DNA of 64,000 nt from Brachymonas wangyanguii (GTDB lineage: Bacteria > Pseudomonadota > Gammaproteobacteria > Burkholderiales > Burkholderiaceae_C), in contig NZ_CP173677.1 of assembly GCF_045055315.1 (NCBI RefSeq), positions 1,364,001-1,428,000 on the forward strand, in the 5' to 3' direction. Below, one piece after another: positions 32,051 through 40,973 of this stretch. Below the pieces are notes generated by a model. The model did no database searches and was not told the DNA's origin. It saw only the letters and a program-made list of their open reading frames with translations. The position numbers and the translations under genes were made by a program. Within the stretch, counting starts at the first letter, position 1. Each line of letters starts with the position of its first letter.

Positions 32051-33904
32051 ATGTCCGATTTGCTAGCCAGCATCCAATCCCCCCATGACCTGCGCAAGCT
32101 GCCGCGTGAGCAGCTCAAGCCCCTGGCCAAAGAGTTGCGGGAGTTTCTGCTGGACAGCGTTTCCCGTACCGGTGGCCACCTGAGTTCCAACCTGGGCACG
32201 GTCGAGCTGACGGTCGCGCTGCATTACGTGTTCAACACGCCCGAAGACCGCATTGTCTGGGACGTGGGCCACCAGACCTATCCGCACAAGATCCTGACGG
32301 GTCGCCGCGACCGCATGCCGACTCTGCGCCAGCTGGACGGCCTGAGCGGTTTCCCGCGCCGCGACGAAAGCGATTACGACACTTTCGGCACCGCCCATTC
32401 CTCCACCAGCATTTCCGCTGCACTCGGCATGGCCACGGCCGCGCGCCAGAAGGGCGAGCAGCGCCACAGCATTGCCGTGATCGGTGATGGCGCCATGACG
32501 GCCGGCATGGCCTTCGAGGCCTTGAACAACGCCGGCGTGGAAGAGAACATCCGCCTGCTGGTGATCCTGAACGACAACGACATGAGCATCAGCCCGCCGG
32601 TGGGCGCGCTGAACCGCTACCTGGCACAGCTGATGAGCGGCCAGTTCTATGCCGCGGCCAAGAACGTCGGCCGCAACGTGCTCAAGAATGCGCCGCCGCT
32701 GCTGAACCTGGCGCGCCGCATCGAGCAGGGCGCCAAGGGCATGGTGGTGCCGGGCACGCTGTTCGAGAAATTCGGTTTCAACTACGTCGGCCCGATTGAC
32801 GGCCACGACCTGGAGTCGCTGATCCCGACGCTGGAAAACCTGCGTCACCTGGAGGGCCCGCAGTTCCTGCACGTGGTCACGCGCAAGGGGCAGGGCTATG
32901 GCCTGGCCGAGGCGGACCCGATCGCCTACCATGGCCCCGGCAAGTTCGATCCCGCCGTTGGCCTGCAGAAGCCGGCCACCCCGCCCAAGACCACCTTTAC
33001 TCAGATTTTCGGCAGCTGGCTGTGCGACATGGCGGAACAGGACAAGCGCCTGGTCGGCATCACGCCGGCGATGCGCGAAGGCTCCGGCATGGTCGAATTC
33101 CACAAGCGCTTCCCGGACCGCTACTACGATGTCGGCATTGCCGAACAGCACGCCGTGACCTTTGCTGCCGGCATGGCCTGCGAGGGCCTGAAGCCGGTGG
33201 TGGCGATTTATTCCACCTTCCTGCAGCGTGCCTATGACCAGTTGATCCACGACGTGGCACTGCAAAACCTGCCGGTGGTGTTTGCGCTGGACCGTGCCGG
33301 CCTGGTCGGCGCCGACGGCGCCACCCATGCCGGCAACTACGACATCGCCTTTACGCGCTGCATTCCCAACATGAGCGTAGCCTGCCCGGCAGACGAGGCC
33401 GAGTGCCGCCAGCTGCTGACCACCGCCTACGAGCAGGATCACCCCGTCACGGTGCGCTACCCGCGTGGTGCCGGCGCTGGCGTGACGCCGCCTGCTTCGC
33501 TGGAAGGCCTGCCATTTGGCAAGGGCGAAATCCGCCGCCAGGGGCAGGGCGGGGTGGCCATGCTGGTGTTTGGCTCGCTGCTGTACCCGGCACTCGAGGC
33601 GGCTGAACAGCTGGACGCCACGGTGGTCAACATGCGCTGGGCCAAGCCGCTCGACGAGGAACTGCTACTCCAAGTGGCCGGCACACATGCGCACCTGGTG
33701 ACCATCGAGGATGGCTGCATCATGGGTGGCGCCGGCAGCGCCGTGCTGGAAGCGCTGGAAGCGCACCAGATCGAGCGTCCGGTGCTGCAGCTTGGCCTGC
33801 CGGACAGCTTTATCGAGCATGGCGATCCGGTCAAGCTGTACCAGATGCAGGGCCTGGATGCCGATGGCATTGCCGCTTCCGTACGCAAGCGTTTTGCGTC
33901 CTGA
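32051..33904 (+). CDS. dxs: 1-deoxy-D-xylulose-5-phosphate synthase
   Basis: 617 residues, full length. A thiamine-diphosphate enzyme joining pyruvate and glyceraldehyde 3-phosphate, the entry and usual control point of the MEP isoprenoid pathway. Motifs are LSSNLGTVELTVALHYVF, the ThDP-binding GDGAMTAGMAFEALNNAG and DVGIAEQHAVTFAAG with the catalytic Glu. It follows ispA by 127 bases, so precursor supply and chain elongation are encoded together. Confidence 0.98.
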   Translation: MSDLLASIQSPHDLRKLPREQLKPLAKELREFLLDSVSRTGGHLSSNLGTVELTVALHYVFNTPEDRIVWDVGHQTYPHKILTGRRDRMPTLRQLDGLSGFPRRDESDYDTFGTAHSSTSISAALGMATAARQKGEQRHSIAVIGDGAMTAGMAFEALNNAGVEENIRLLVILNDNDMSISPPVGALNRYLAQLMSGQFYAAAKNVGRNVLKNAPPLLNLARRIEQGAKGMVVPGTLFEKFGFNYVGPIDGHDLESLIPTLENLRHLEGPQFLHVVTRKGQGYGLAEADPIAYHGPGKFDPAVGLQKPATPPKTTFTQIFGSWLCDMAEQDKRLVGITPAMREGSGMVEFHKRFPDRYYDVGIAEQHAVTFAAGMACEGLKPVVAIYSTFLQRAYDQLIHDVALQNLPVVFALDRAGLVGADGATHAGNYDIAFTRCIPNMSVACPADEAECRQLLTTAYEQDHPVTVRYPRGAGAGVTPPASLEGLPFGKGEIRRQGQGGVAMLVFGSLLYPALEAAEQLDATVVNMRWAKPLDEELLLQVAGTHAHLVTIEDGCIMGGAGSAVLEALEAHQIERPVLQLGLPDSFIEHGDPVKLYQMQGLDADGIAASVRKRFAS

Positions 33905-33960
33905 AGCCCGTCAGCCCCGAAAACATATTTACAAATTCCTGAATGCCGGGTAAAACCGGT

Positions 33961-33989
33961 CTGTCAGGCAGCCACCGGGATCCTATAAT
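33961..33989 (+). promoter_or_regulatory. Promoter of the TRAP binding-protein gene
   Basis: CTGTCA (33961-33966) and a perfect TATAAT (33984-33989) are 17 bases apart and 48 bases before the start codon. This is a strong sigma-70 type match, fitting a highly expressed binding protein. Confidence 0.75.
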
Positions 33990-34036
33990 TTTCCGGTTAG
34001 GCTCAATCCTTTTCAAACTACTATCTGGAGAAATAC

Positions 34037-35200
34037 ATGGATCGTCGTTCCATCGTCAAGAGCATCGGTATTGCCGGTGCAACCGTTGCCGCAGGCGCAC
34101 TGGCTGCGTGCGGCAAGAAAGAAGACGCCGCTGCAGCACCGGCTGCATCTGGCGCGGCACCGGCTCCTGGCGGTGCTCCGGCGGTTCATACGTCCGATTC
34201 CGTGCGCTGGCGCCTGGCTTCCAGCTTCCCCAAGTCGCTGGACACCATCTTCGGTAGCGGCGAGCGCTTTGCCCAGACCGTGAAAGAGCTGTCTGGCGGC
34301 AAGTTTGAAGTCACCGTGCACGCGGCTGGCGAGCTGATGCCCGCTTTTGGCGTGGTGGATGCGATCCAGAACGACACCGTGGAAATGGCCCAGTCTGCTT
34401 CCTACTACTTCACCGGCAAGGACCCGATCTTCGCCTTCGGCTGCGCCGTACCGTTCGGCCTGACCGCACGCCAGATGGACGCCTGGATGGAAGTCGGCAA
34501 CGGTCGCAAGCTGCTGGACGAGTTCTACGCCAACTACAACATCAAGAGCGCCAGCGCCGGCAACACTGGTACGCAGATGGGTGGCTGGTATCGCCGCGAA
34601 ATCAACACCGCAGCCGACCTGAACGGTCTGAAGATGCGCATGGGTGGCGGCCTGTTCGGCGAAGCCATGCAGAAGCTGGGCGTGGTGCCGCAGAACATGC
34701 CGGCCGGTGACGTCTACCAGTCGCTGGAAAAGGGCACGCTGGACGCAACCGAATTCGTCGGTCCCCACGACGATGAAAAGCTGGGCTTCAACAAGGTGGC
34801 TCCGTACTACTACTACCCGGGCTGGTGGGAAGGTGGTGCAGAACTGGAGTTCTTCATCAACAAGAAGGCCTACGAAGCCCTGTCCGCCACCAACAAGGCG
34901 ATCGTGGACGCTGCTACCCGCGTGGCAGCCCGCGAAATGACCAACAAGTACGATGCCTTCAACCCGGTTGCCCTGAAGAAGCTGGTGGCTGCCGGTACGC
35001 AGCTGAAGCCGTTCTCCAAGGAGATCCTGGACGCCGGTTTCAAGGCTTCCATGGAAGTGTTTGCCGAGCACGAGGCACGTTCGCCGGAGTTCAAGAAGAT
35101 CCACCAGGACATGCGCGCCTTCCAGCGCGACCAGCTGCTGTGGAGCCGCTTCTCGCAGTTCCGCTACGACAGCTACATGGCTACCGTGACCAACCTGTAA
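34037..35200 (+). CDS. TRAP transporter solute-binding protein (DctP type)
   Basis: 387 residues. The N-terminus MDRRSIVKSIGIAGATVAAG continues into ALAAC with Cys25 in a lipobox, and the paired Arg suggests Tat or Sec export as a lipoprotein. An Ala/Pro-rich linker (28-50) leads to the binding domain, with VRWRLASSFPKSLDTIFGSG and an AADLNGLKMRMGGGLFGEAM segment containing the conserved Arg that holds a carboxylate. The ligand is probably an organic acid. It converges on the dctM/dctQ-like genes instead of preceding them. Confidence 0.92.
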   Translation: MDRRSIVKSIGIAGATVAAGALAACGKKEDAAAAPAASGAAPAPGGAPAVHTSDSVRWRLASSFPKSLDTIFGSGERFAQTVKELSGGKFEVTVHAAGELMPAFGVVDAIQNDTVEMAQSASYYFTGKDPIFAFGCAVPFGLTARQMDAWMEVGNGRKLLDEFYANYNIKSASAGNTGTQMGGWYRREINTAADLNGLKMRMGGGLFGEAMQKLGVVPQNMPAGDVYQSLEKGTLDATEFVGPHDDEKLGFNKVAPYYYYPGWWEGGAELEFFINKKAYEALSATNKAIVDAATRVAAREMTNKYDAFNPVALKKLVAAGTQLKPFSKEILDAGFKASMEVFAEHEARSPEFKKIHQDMRAFQRDQLLWSRFSQFRYDSYMATVTNL

Positions 35201-35250
35201 TTGCCACAGGATCCGGCCAGTTCATACTGGCCGGTACGCTGCCAAAAACA

Positions 35251-35282
35251 AAACCCGGATCGCGCAAGCGTCCGGGTTTTTT
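35251..35282. terminator. Bidirectional intrinsic terminator between the TRAP genes
   Basis: AAACCCGGA and TCCGGGTTT (arms about 35251-35259 and 35271-35279) form a hairpin with T runs on both strands. It can end the binding-protein transcript and the converging permease transcript. Confidence 0.85.
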
Positions 35283-35323
35283 GCTGGCTGCCTGCCACAC
35301 GCGGTGGCAGGCGGGGCAGGGGC

Positions 35324-37246
35324 TTACTGGGCCTTCTTGTCCTGCTCCATCATGCGCTGCAGATCCTGCATCGGATCGTCAGCCAGACCATCGCTGCCGA
35401 TGGGAGCCGGAGCCAGACCGCCGCCGGCTGCAGCCGGAGCAGCAGGCGTTTTGGCTGCGTCCGTTGCAGGAGCGGCAGGGGTAGCCGGAGCGGCCGGCTG
35501 TTCATCAGCGAAGGGATTACCCAGATCATGGTTCAGCGTGGAGCCGACCGAGGGCATGCCCGGGGCGACCGGCTGTTGCAGGTCGCTTTCCAGCTTCTCA
35601 TCCTGCAGGCTCTGGAACATCTGCTCCGTGACCTTGTCCATATCGACCTCAACCTGCTTGTCCAGGCTGCCAGTGACCAGCTGCGGGAAGGCAATCAGGA
35701 TACCGACCATGGTGATCTGGATGATCAGGAAGGGGATCGCGCCCTTGTAGATCTGCATGGTGGTGATCGGCTCGATGGTCTTCTTCGTGACGCGATCGAC
35801 ATAGGCCTTGGCCGGTGCCACCGAGCGCAGGAAGAACAGCGCGAAACCGAACGGCGGGTGCAGGAAGGACGTCTGCATGTTGACCGCCAGCAGCACGCCG
35901 AACCAGATCAGGTCGATACCGAGCTTTTCCGCCACCGGTGCCAGCAGCGGCACGATGATGAAGGACAGCTCGAAGTAGTCCAGGAAGAACGCCAGGAAGA
36001 AGATCAGCACGTTCACGAAGATCAGGAAGCCGATCGGTCCGCCCGGCAGGTTGGCCAGCAGGCCTTCCACCCACAGCGAGCCGTCCACGCCCTGGAACAC
36101 CAGGCTGAACATGGTGGCACCGATCAGGATGAACATCACGAAGGCGGACAGCTTGGTGGTGGATTCCAGTGCCTGCTTCAGCTGCACGAAGGACAGGCGG
36201 CGCTTGACCCAGCCCATGATCAGGGCACCGACGGCACCCATGGCACCGCCTTCGGTCGGCGTGGCCACGCCCAGGAAGATCGTGCCCAGCACCAGGAAGA
36301 TCAGCAGCAGCGGCGGGATCAGCACAAAGGTGACGCGCTCGGCCAGCTTGGACAGCAGGTTGAGCTTGAGCAGCTTGTTCAGGCTGGCAATCACGAACGC
36401 CAGGAAGGTGCCGGCGCACAGGGCCACCACGACTTTTTCGTCGGTAGCCACGGCAGTGACCTCATGGCCAAACCAGGCATAGACGTCAATGATGTGGCGG
36501 GCCAGGAAGATGGCGACCAGTGCCGAAATGACGGTCAGCACGATCAGTGACGGGTAGCCGCTGCTGCCATTCGGCTGGCGATAGGCACGCGCCTCAGGGG
36601 GCAGGGCAGGGACCATCTTGGGGCGGAAGACGGCCAGGATCAGCACGTACAGGATGTAGAAGCCCATCAGCATGAAGCCGGGGATGAAGGCACCCTTGTA
36701 CATGTCGGCGACGCTGCGGCCCAGCTGGTCGGCCATGATGATCAGCACCAGCGAGGGAGGGATGATCTGTGCCAGCGTACCCGAGGCGGCAATCACGCCC
36801 GAGGCGACGCGCCGGTCATAGCCGTAGCGCAGCATGATCGGCAGCGAAATCAGGCCCATGGAGATGACGGAAGCGGCAACCACGCCGGTGGTGGCGGCGA
36901 GCAAGGCTCCCACCAAGACCACGGCCAGCGCCAGGCCGCCACGCATCGGTCCGAAGACCTGGCCGATGGTATCGAGCAGATCCTCGGCCATGCCACTGCG
37001 CTCCAGCACCAGACCCATCAGGGTAAAGAACGGAATCGCCAGCATGGTGTCGTTGGTGATGATGCCGAAAATGCGCAGCGGCAGCGCCTGCATCAGCGCT
37101 GGCGGCAGAATACCGAGCTCGATGCCGAGGAAACCGAAGAACAGGCCGCAGGCACCCAGGCTGAATGCCACCGGGAAGCCCATCAGCAGGAAGGCGATCA
37201 GGCCGCCGAACATGATCGGCGCGAAATTGTGAAGAATAAAGTCCAT
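35324..37246 (-). CDS. TRAP transporter large permease (DctM type) with long C-terminal tail
   Basis: 640 residues, longer than the usual 430 or so. The membrane core has about 13-14 helices, with FFTLMGLVLERSGMAEDLLD, SGTLAQIIPPSLVLIIMADQ and TPTEGGAMGAVGALIMGW typical of DctM. An insertion in the middle (about 215-290) and an Ala/Pro-rich soluble tail (about 535-640) explain the extra length. It imports the solute with sodium or protons. It follows the small permease gene by 17 bases. Confidence 0.92.
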   Translation of the reverse strand: MDFILHNFAPIMFGGLIAFLLMGFPVAFSLGACGLFFGFLGIELGILPPALMQALPLRIFGIITNDTMLAIPFFTLMGLVLERSGMAEDLLDTIGQVFGPMRGGLALAVVLVGALLAATTGVVAASVISMGLISLPIMLRYGYDRRVASGVIAASGTLAQIIPPSLVLIIMADQLGRSVADMYKGAFIPGFMLMGFYILYVLILAVFRPKMVPALPPEARAYRQPNGSSGYPSLIVLTVISALVAIFLARHIIDVYAWFGHEVTAVATDEKVVVALCAGTFLAFVIASLNKLLKLNLLSKLAERVTFVLIPPLLLIFLVLGTIFLGVATPTEGGAMGAVGALIMGWVKRRLSFVQLKQALESTTKLSAFVMFILIGATMFSLVFQGVDGSLWVEGLLANLPGGPIGFLIFVNVLIFFLAFFLDYFELSFIIVPLLAPVAEKLGIDLIWFGVLLAVNMQTSFLHPPFGFALFFLRSVAPAKAYVDRVTKKTIEPITTMQIYKGAIPFLIIQITMVGILIAFPQLVTGSLDKQVEVDMDKVTEQMFQSLQDEKLESDLQQPVAPGMPSVGSTLNHDLGNPFADEQPAAPATPAAPATDAAKTPAAPAAAGGGLAPAPIGSDGLADDPMQDLQRMMEQDKKAQ

Positions 37247-37263
37247 GGTGTCAGGCTCCGGAA

Positions 37264-37875
37264 TCAGGCTTTCTGGTTGCCGGGAGCCGGCGTGTCATGC
37301 TCGTTGGCGCGCAGGGCGTTGATCAGCTCCTGCTCGGGCGGGGTTTCATCGGGCTTGTCAGCCGGATCGGCAATGCGGCCCTGCAGGAAGGCAAAGCGCT
37401 TGATCAGCTCGGACCAGCCTTGCAGCATCAGCAGCGCCACGCCAATCGGAATCGGCAGCCAGGCCGGCCAGCGGATCAGGCCGCCAGTGTTCTGTGACGA
37501 TTCGCCGGAAACATACATGTACTCCACCATGGGAATCGCGTAATACAGGATGATCAGGCAGAACGGCGTGAGGAAAAAGATAAAGCCGAAGATCTCGATC
37601 CAGACCTGGGTGCGGCGCTTGAGCGTGCCGTAGAGCACGTCGATCTTGACGTGCTCCTGGCGCAGCAAGGTGTAGCCGGCCGCCAGCAGGAAAGCCCAGG
37701 CAAACAGGTACCACTGGACTTCGAGGTAGGCGTTGGAACTGGTGTGGAAGATCTTGCGCACCACGGCGTTGATCGCGCTGATCATGGTAGATGCCAGGAT
37801 CAGCCAGATCACGGCCTTGCCGACAAAGCGGTTTAGCGCATCGATCAGCTGTGACAGCTTGAGAAGAATGGTCAT
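37264..37875 (-). CDS. TRAP transporter small permease (DctQ type)
   Basis: 203 residues with four predicted helices. WYLFAWAFLLAAGYTLLRQE and the VKIDVLYGTL that follows are characteristic of the DctQ subunit, which stabilises the large permease. A charged tail of about 40 residues follows the last helix. The start at 37875 is preferred over an upstream ATG at 37893 because family N-termini begin here. It is the first gene of the permease unit. Confidence 0.9.
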   Translation of the reverse strand: MTILLKLSQLIDALNRFVGKAVIWLILASTMISAINAVVRKIFHTSSNAYLEVQWYLFAWAFLLAAGYTLLRQEHVKIDVLYGTLKRRTQVWIEIFGFIFFLTPFCLIILYYAIPMVEYMYVSGESSQNTGGLIRWPAWLPIPIGVALLMLQGWSELIKRFAFLQGRIADPADKPDETPPEQELINALRANEHDTPAPGNQKA

Positions 37876-38033
37876 GGGTTGTGCTCCCTGCAACGGCGAC
37901 GGCAGGCCGGATCATGCGTGGCCTTGCCGTTGTTACCCGATGCTTACAAAAACGGAAGCTGCAATTCTACGTGTTCGAACGGATGTTCGCATAACGGATA
38001 TGTAAGACAGGGGGTGTCTTCAGGCTTGCTGCG

Positions 38034-38054
38034 TATATTATTTGACATAATATA
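38034..38054. promoter_or_regulatory. Perfect 8-bp palindrome upstream of the TRAP permease genes
   Basis: TATATTAT (38034-38041) and ATAATATA (38047-38054) are separated by TTGAC in a very AT-rich patch of otherwise GC-rich DNA. A second, weaker dyad ATAC-ATT-GTAT overlaps its right side. It lies about 160 bases before the dctQ start. The shape suggests a repressor operator, possibly of GntR type, but no regulator gene is nearby. Confidence 0.5.
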
Positions 38055-38089
38055 CATTGTATTAATCATATCGATGGGTGCTGCACATA

Positions 38090-38116
38090 TAGAAATGGCC
38101 GGATTGCTCCGGCCAT
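38090..38116 (-). terminator. Intrinsic terminator of the ankyrin gene
   Basis: On the minus strand ATGGCCGGA and TCCGGCCAT (plus-strand arms 38095-38103 and 38108-38116) pair around a 4-base loop and run into TTTCT. It lies 25 bases past the ankyrin stop. Confidence 0.75.
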
Positions 38117-38140
38117 CTGGATGGATTCTGCACTTGCTGA

Positions 38141-38944
38141 TCAGCGCTGCAGGTTCTGCCACAAGCCTGGTGCTACTACCGGTGCTGCGGCTGCAGGCGC
38201 ACTGGCAGCGCCAGATGCCGCATCGGCCGCCGGCAGCGGATCCCCACGCAGCGCCGCCGCCTGCTCAGGCGTCAGCGGCTTGAGCGGCTGCACCTTGCCC
38301 GGATCGCGGACCTTGCGCTGTTCCTGTTGGATCAGGTCGATATTGGCCTGGATGCCGCCGTATTTGGCAAATTCCAGCGCCGTCATGTTCAGGTCATTGC
38401 GTTCCCAGACCAGCGCGCCGCGCTGGATCAGGTAGCGGATGGTGTCGGTATTGCCCATCCAGGCTGCCATCATCAGCGGCGTGCTGTTGTTGGGCGAATC
38501 GGCATTGATATCGGCACCACGGCCCAGCAGCAGCTTGACCATGTCCAGGTTGGACTTGGTGGCGGCGTAATGCAAAGGCGTCCAGCCGTAGCGATCGGTT
38601 TCGGCACCACGGTTGATGAGTCGGCGCGCCAGATCGTTCTGCTCCGTGTAGATGGCGATCATCAGCGGTGTTTCATTATTGGCGTTGGTCGCATTGACGT
38701 CGATATTGCGCGCAGCCAGCAGCACCGGCAACACCTTGGTCGATTTTTCCTGGATCGCGTGGATCAGCGGCGTCTTGCCGTTTTCGCCGCGCAGGTTGGG
38801 ATTGACGCCCTGCTGCAGCACTTCACGTGCACGTATATCGCTGTCGCGCTTGACCGCGACCATCAGGTCCTCAATGCTGGCTGCAGAGGCGATTCCCGAG
38901 AAGGAAATGGCTGTAATGGCAATGGTTTGGAGAATTTTCTTCAT
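38141..38944 (-). CDS. Exported ankyrin-repeat protein
   Basis: 267 residues. MKKILQTIAITAISFSGIAS is a Sec signal peptide with cleavage before ASIE. About five ankyrin repeats follow (residues 25-200), for example NGKTPLIHAIQEKSTKVLPV, NNETPLMIAIYTEQNDLARR and WTPLHYAATKSNLDMVKLLL. The tail is rich in Ala and Pro. Ankyrin repeats bind proteins; a periplasmic partner is implied but unknown. The start at 38944 is chosen because it begins the signal peptide and follows AGGAG. Confidence 0.85.
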   Translation of the reverse strand: MKKILQTIAITAISFSGIASAASIEDLMVAVKRDSDIRAREVLQQGVNPNLRGENGKTPLIHAIQEKSTKVLPVLLAARNIDVNATNANNETPLMIAIYTEQNDLARRLINRGAETDRYGWTPLHYAATKSNLDMVKLLLGRGADINADSPNNSTPLMMAAWMGNTDTIRYLIQRGALVWERNDLNMTALEFAKYGGIQANIDLIQQEQRKVRDPGKVQPLKPLTPEQAAALRGDPLPAADAASGAASAPAAAAPVVAPGLWQNLQR

Positions 38945-39029
38945 GTTGTGTGAGACTCCTCTTGAGAGATTTTGCATGAACTGCTGTTGCAAATGCTTTC
39001 AACTCATGAATTCATGGAAATCATGGAAA

Positions 39030-39860
39030 TCATGGTATTAGGATGATTTTCTGATCCTGTTTCTCATGGTTGTTGGCCAGCGGAAACAGCGCATCAAAGT
39101 TGCGTGTGGTGATTTCTGCCACCGTTTCCGGCGCCAGATTGCGTATCTCGGCCAGCAGTTTCGCCACATGCGGCACATAGGCTGGCGAGTTGGTCTTGCC
39201 GCGATACGGCACCGGTGCCAGATACGGGCTGTCGGTCTCGATCAGCATGCGATCCAGCGGCACGTAGCGTGCCACATCGCGCAAATCCTCGGCGTTACGG
39301 AAGGTGACGATGCCTGAGAAGGAGATGTAGAAACCCATGTCGAGCGCAGCGCGCGCCACTTCCATGGTTTCGGTAAAGCAGTGGAACACGCCGCCCGCAG
39401 AGCCGGAAGAGCCGTCTTCACCCTCCTCCTTCAGGATGCCCAGCGTGTGGTCGGAGGCGCTGCGGGTGTGGATCACCAGCGGCAGCGCCAGCTCGCGCGC
39501 AGCGCGGATATGGATGCGGAAGCGCTCGCGCTGCCATTCCATCTCGGCCAGGCTGCGGCCATTCAGGCGGTAGTAATCGAGTCCGGTCTCGCCGATGCCC
39601 ACCACACGCGGCAAGCGGCCGCGCTGCAGCAGATCCTCCAGCGTGGGCTCCTGCACCTCGTCGCTGTCGGGGTGCACGCCGACGGTGGCCCAGAAGTTGT
39701 CATGCTGCAGCGCCAGCGCGTGCACATCGGGGAATTCTTCCAGCGTGGTGCTGATGACCAGCGCACGTTCTACCCGGGCTTCGGCCATGGCCTGGCGGAT
39801 GTCGGGGATGTGCTCGCGCAGATCGGGAAAATTGAGGTGGCAGTGGGAATCGACAAACAT
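39030..39860 (-). CDS. TatD-family metal-dependent hydrolase
   Basis: 276 residues, a TIM-barrel metallohydrolase with DNase activity in characterised members. Metal-binding motifs are DSHCHLNF at the N-terminus, GETGLDYY (Glu), LVIHTRSA (His) and IETDSPYLAP (Asp). It is the last gene of the mltG-tmk-holB-tatD run (3 bases after holB), a common order. The C-terminus is a little long, and the stop lies in a short tandem repeat of AATCATGGA. Confidence 0.93.
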   Translation of the reverse strand: MFVDSHCHLNFPDLREHIPDIRQAMAEARVERALVISTTLEEFPDVHALALQHDNFWATVGVHPDSDEVQEPTLEDLLQRGRLPRVVGIGETGLDYYRLNGRSLAEMEWQRERFRIHIRAARELALPLVIHTRSASDHTLGILKEEGEDGSSGSAGGVFHCFTETMEVARAALDMGFYISFSGIVTFRNAEDLRDVARYVPLDRMLIETDSPYLAPVPYRGKTNSPAYVPHVAKLLAEIRNLAPETVAEITTRNFDALFPLANNHEKQDQKIILIP

Positions 39861-39863
39861 GGA

Positions 39864-40973
39864 TCAACGGTAGTTGGCAACAGGACGGGCTGCAGGGCCA
39901 GCCGCCCTGCCCGCTGGCTGGCGGCGCGGCTGCAGTGCCAGGCGGGCCTGCGACAGCAGATCTTCCAGGAAAAGACCGGGGTTGTAGGGGTGCTCGGCAG
40001 AACGGCGGTCACGCGCGAGCTGGCGGCTCCAGCGCGTGAGTAGGTTCCAACCGGCCAGTCGGTCGGCCGTGGGGAAGTCTTCGGTGGCAAAAAAGCGCGG
40101 CACGCTGCCGCTGCGTACCAGGAAGGCATCGTGGCAGATTTTTTGCAGCGCATCAATCGCCTGCAAGGGTGTGAAACCGGCAAAGGCAGCGGTCTGCCCG
40201 CTCCAGGCGGCCTGCGGCAGCTGGCGCCAACTGGCCGCCATCACGCCCTGGCTGGCCAGCGCCAGCGCATCATGCGGGCGACCACCTGCGGCCTGCAGCA
40301 GCGCGGCGGCATCGTGGGCCGGCAGTCCTTGCTGTTCCAGCCAGACGGCGGCCTGCTCCTGCTGCGGCCAGGCCATGGTGTGCGTCATGCAGCGGCTGCG
40401 GATGGTCGGCAGCAGCTGGTGCGCCGCTTCGGTGGCCAGCACGAAGCGCACGTCGCCAGGCGGCTCTTCCAGCGTCTTGAGCAGCGCGTTGGCGGTGACG
40501 TGGTTCATGCGTTCGGCCGGGTAGATCAGGACCGCCTTGCCACGGTTACGGCTGCTGGTGCGCTGGGAAAACTCCACCGCATCGCGCATGCTCTCGATGC
40601 GGATCTCCTTGCTCGGCTTGCGCTTCTTGTCGTCCAGCTCCTTCTGCGCCTTTTCGCCCAGCGGCCAGTCCAGCTCGTGCAGCTGGGTTTCCGGCATCAG
40701 CACGAACAGGTCGGGATGCGTGCGCACCTCCACGCCGTGGCAGCTCTCGCAGTGACCACAGGCGCTGCCACCGGCTTGCGGCTGCTCGCACAGCCAGGAT
40801 CGCACCAGGCCCAGAGCGATGGCGTACTGGCCCAAGCCCGACGGCCCCTGCAGCAGCCAGGCATGGCCGCGCTGTTGCAGCAGGTCCAGCATCTGCTGCT
40901 GCAGCCAGGGCGGCAGCGGGCCGTCTTGTGGCGGGGCGACAAAGGCCGGCGCAGCCGGCTTGCGTGTACTCAT
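39864..40973 (-). CDS. holB: DNA polymerase III delta' subunit
   Basis: 369 residues, a clamp-loader AAA+ protein. The Walker A region is degenerate (GPSGLGQYA, without the usual Lys), as is normal for delta', which does not hydrolyse ATP. The zinc module CGHCESCHG is present, as is NALLKTLEEPPGDVRFVL. It lies 3 bases before tatD and overlaps tmk by 4 bases. Confidence 0.95.
   Translation of the reverse strand: MSTRKPAAPAFVAPPQDGPLPPWLQQQMLDLLQQRGHAWLLQGPSGLGQYAIALGLVRSWLCEQPQAGGSACGHCESCHGVEVRTHPDLFVLMPETQLHELDWPLGEKAQKELDDKKRKPSKEIRIESMRDAVEFSQRTSSRNRGKAVLIYPAERMNHVTANALLKTLEEPPGDVRFVLATEAAHQLLPTIRSRCMTHTMAWPQQEQAAVWLEQQGLPAHDAAALLQAAGGRPHDALALASQGVMAASWRQLPQAAWSGQTAAFAGFTPLQAIDALQKICHDAFLVRSGSVPRFFATEDFPTADRLAGWNLLTRWSRQLARDRRSAEHPYNPGLFLEDLLSQARLALQPRRQPAGRAAGPAARPVANYR

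Noticed and set aside
39007..39033. Short tandem AATCATGGA repeats at the tatD stop
   Set aside because: Only about three 9-bp units; likely simple slippage, with no sign of function beyond slightly shifting the stop codon.
40893..40973. Missing Walker A Lys in HolB as a damaged gene
   Set aside because: A degenerate P-loop is normal for the delta' subunit, and the zinc module and length are intact.
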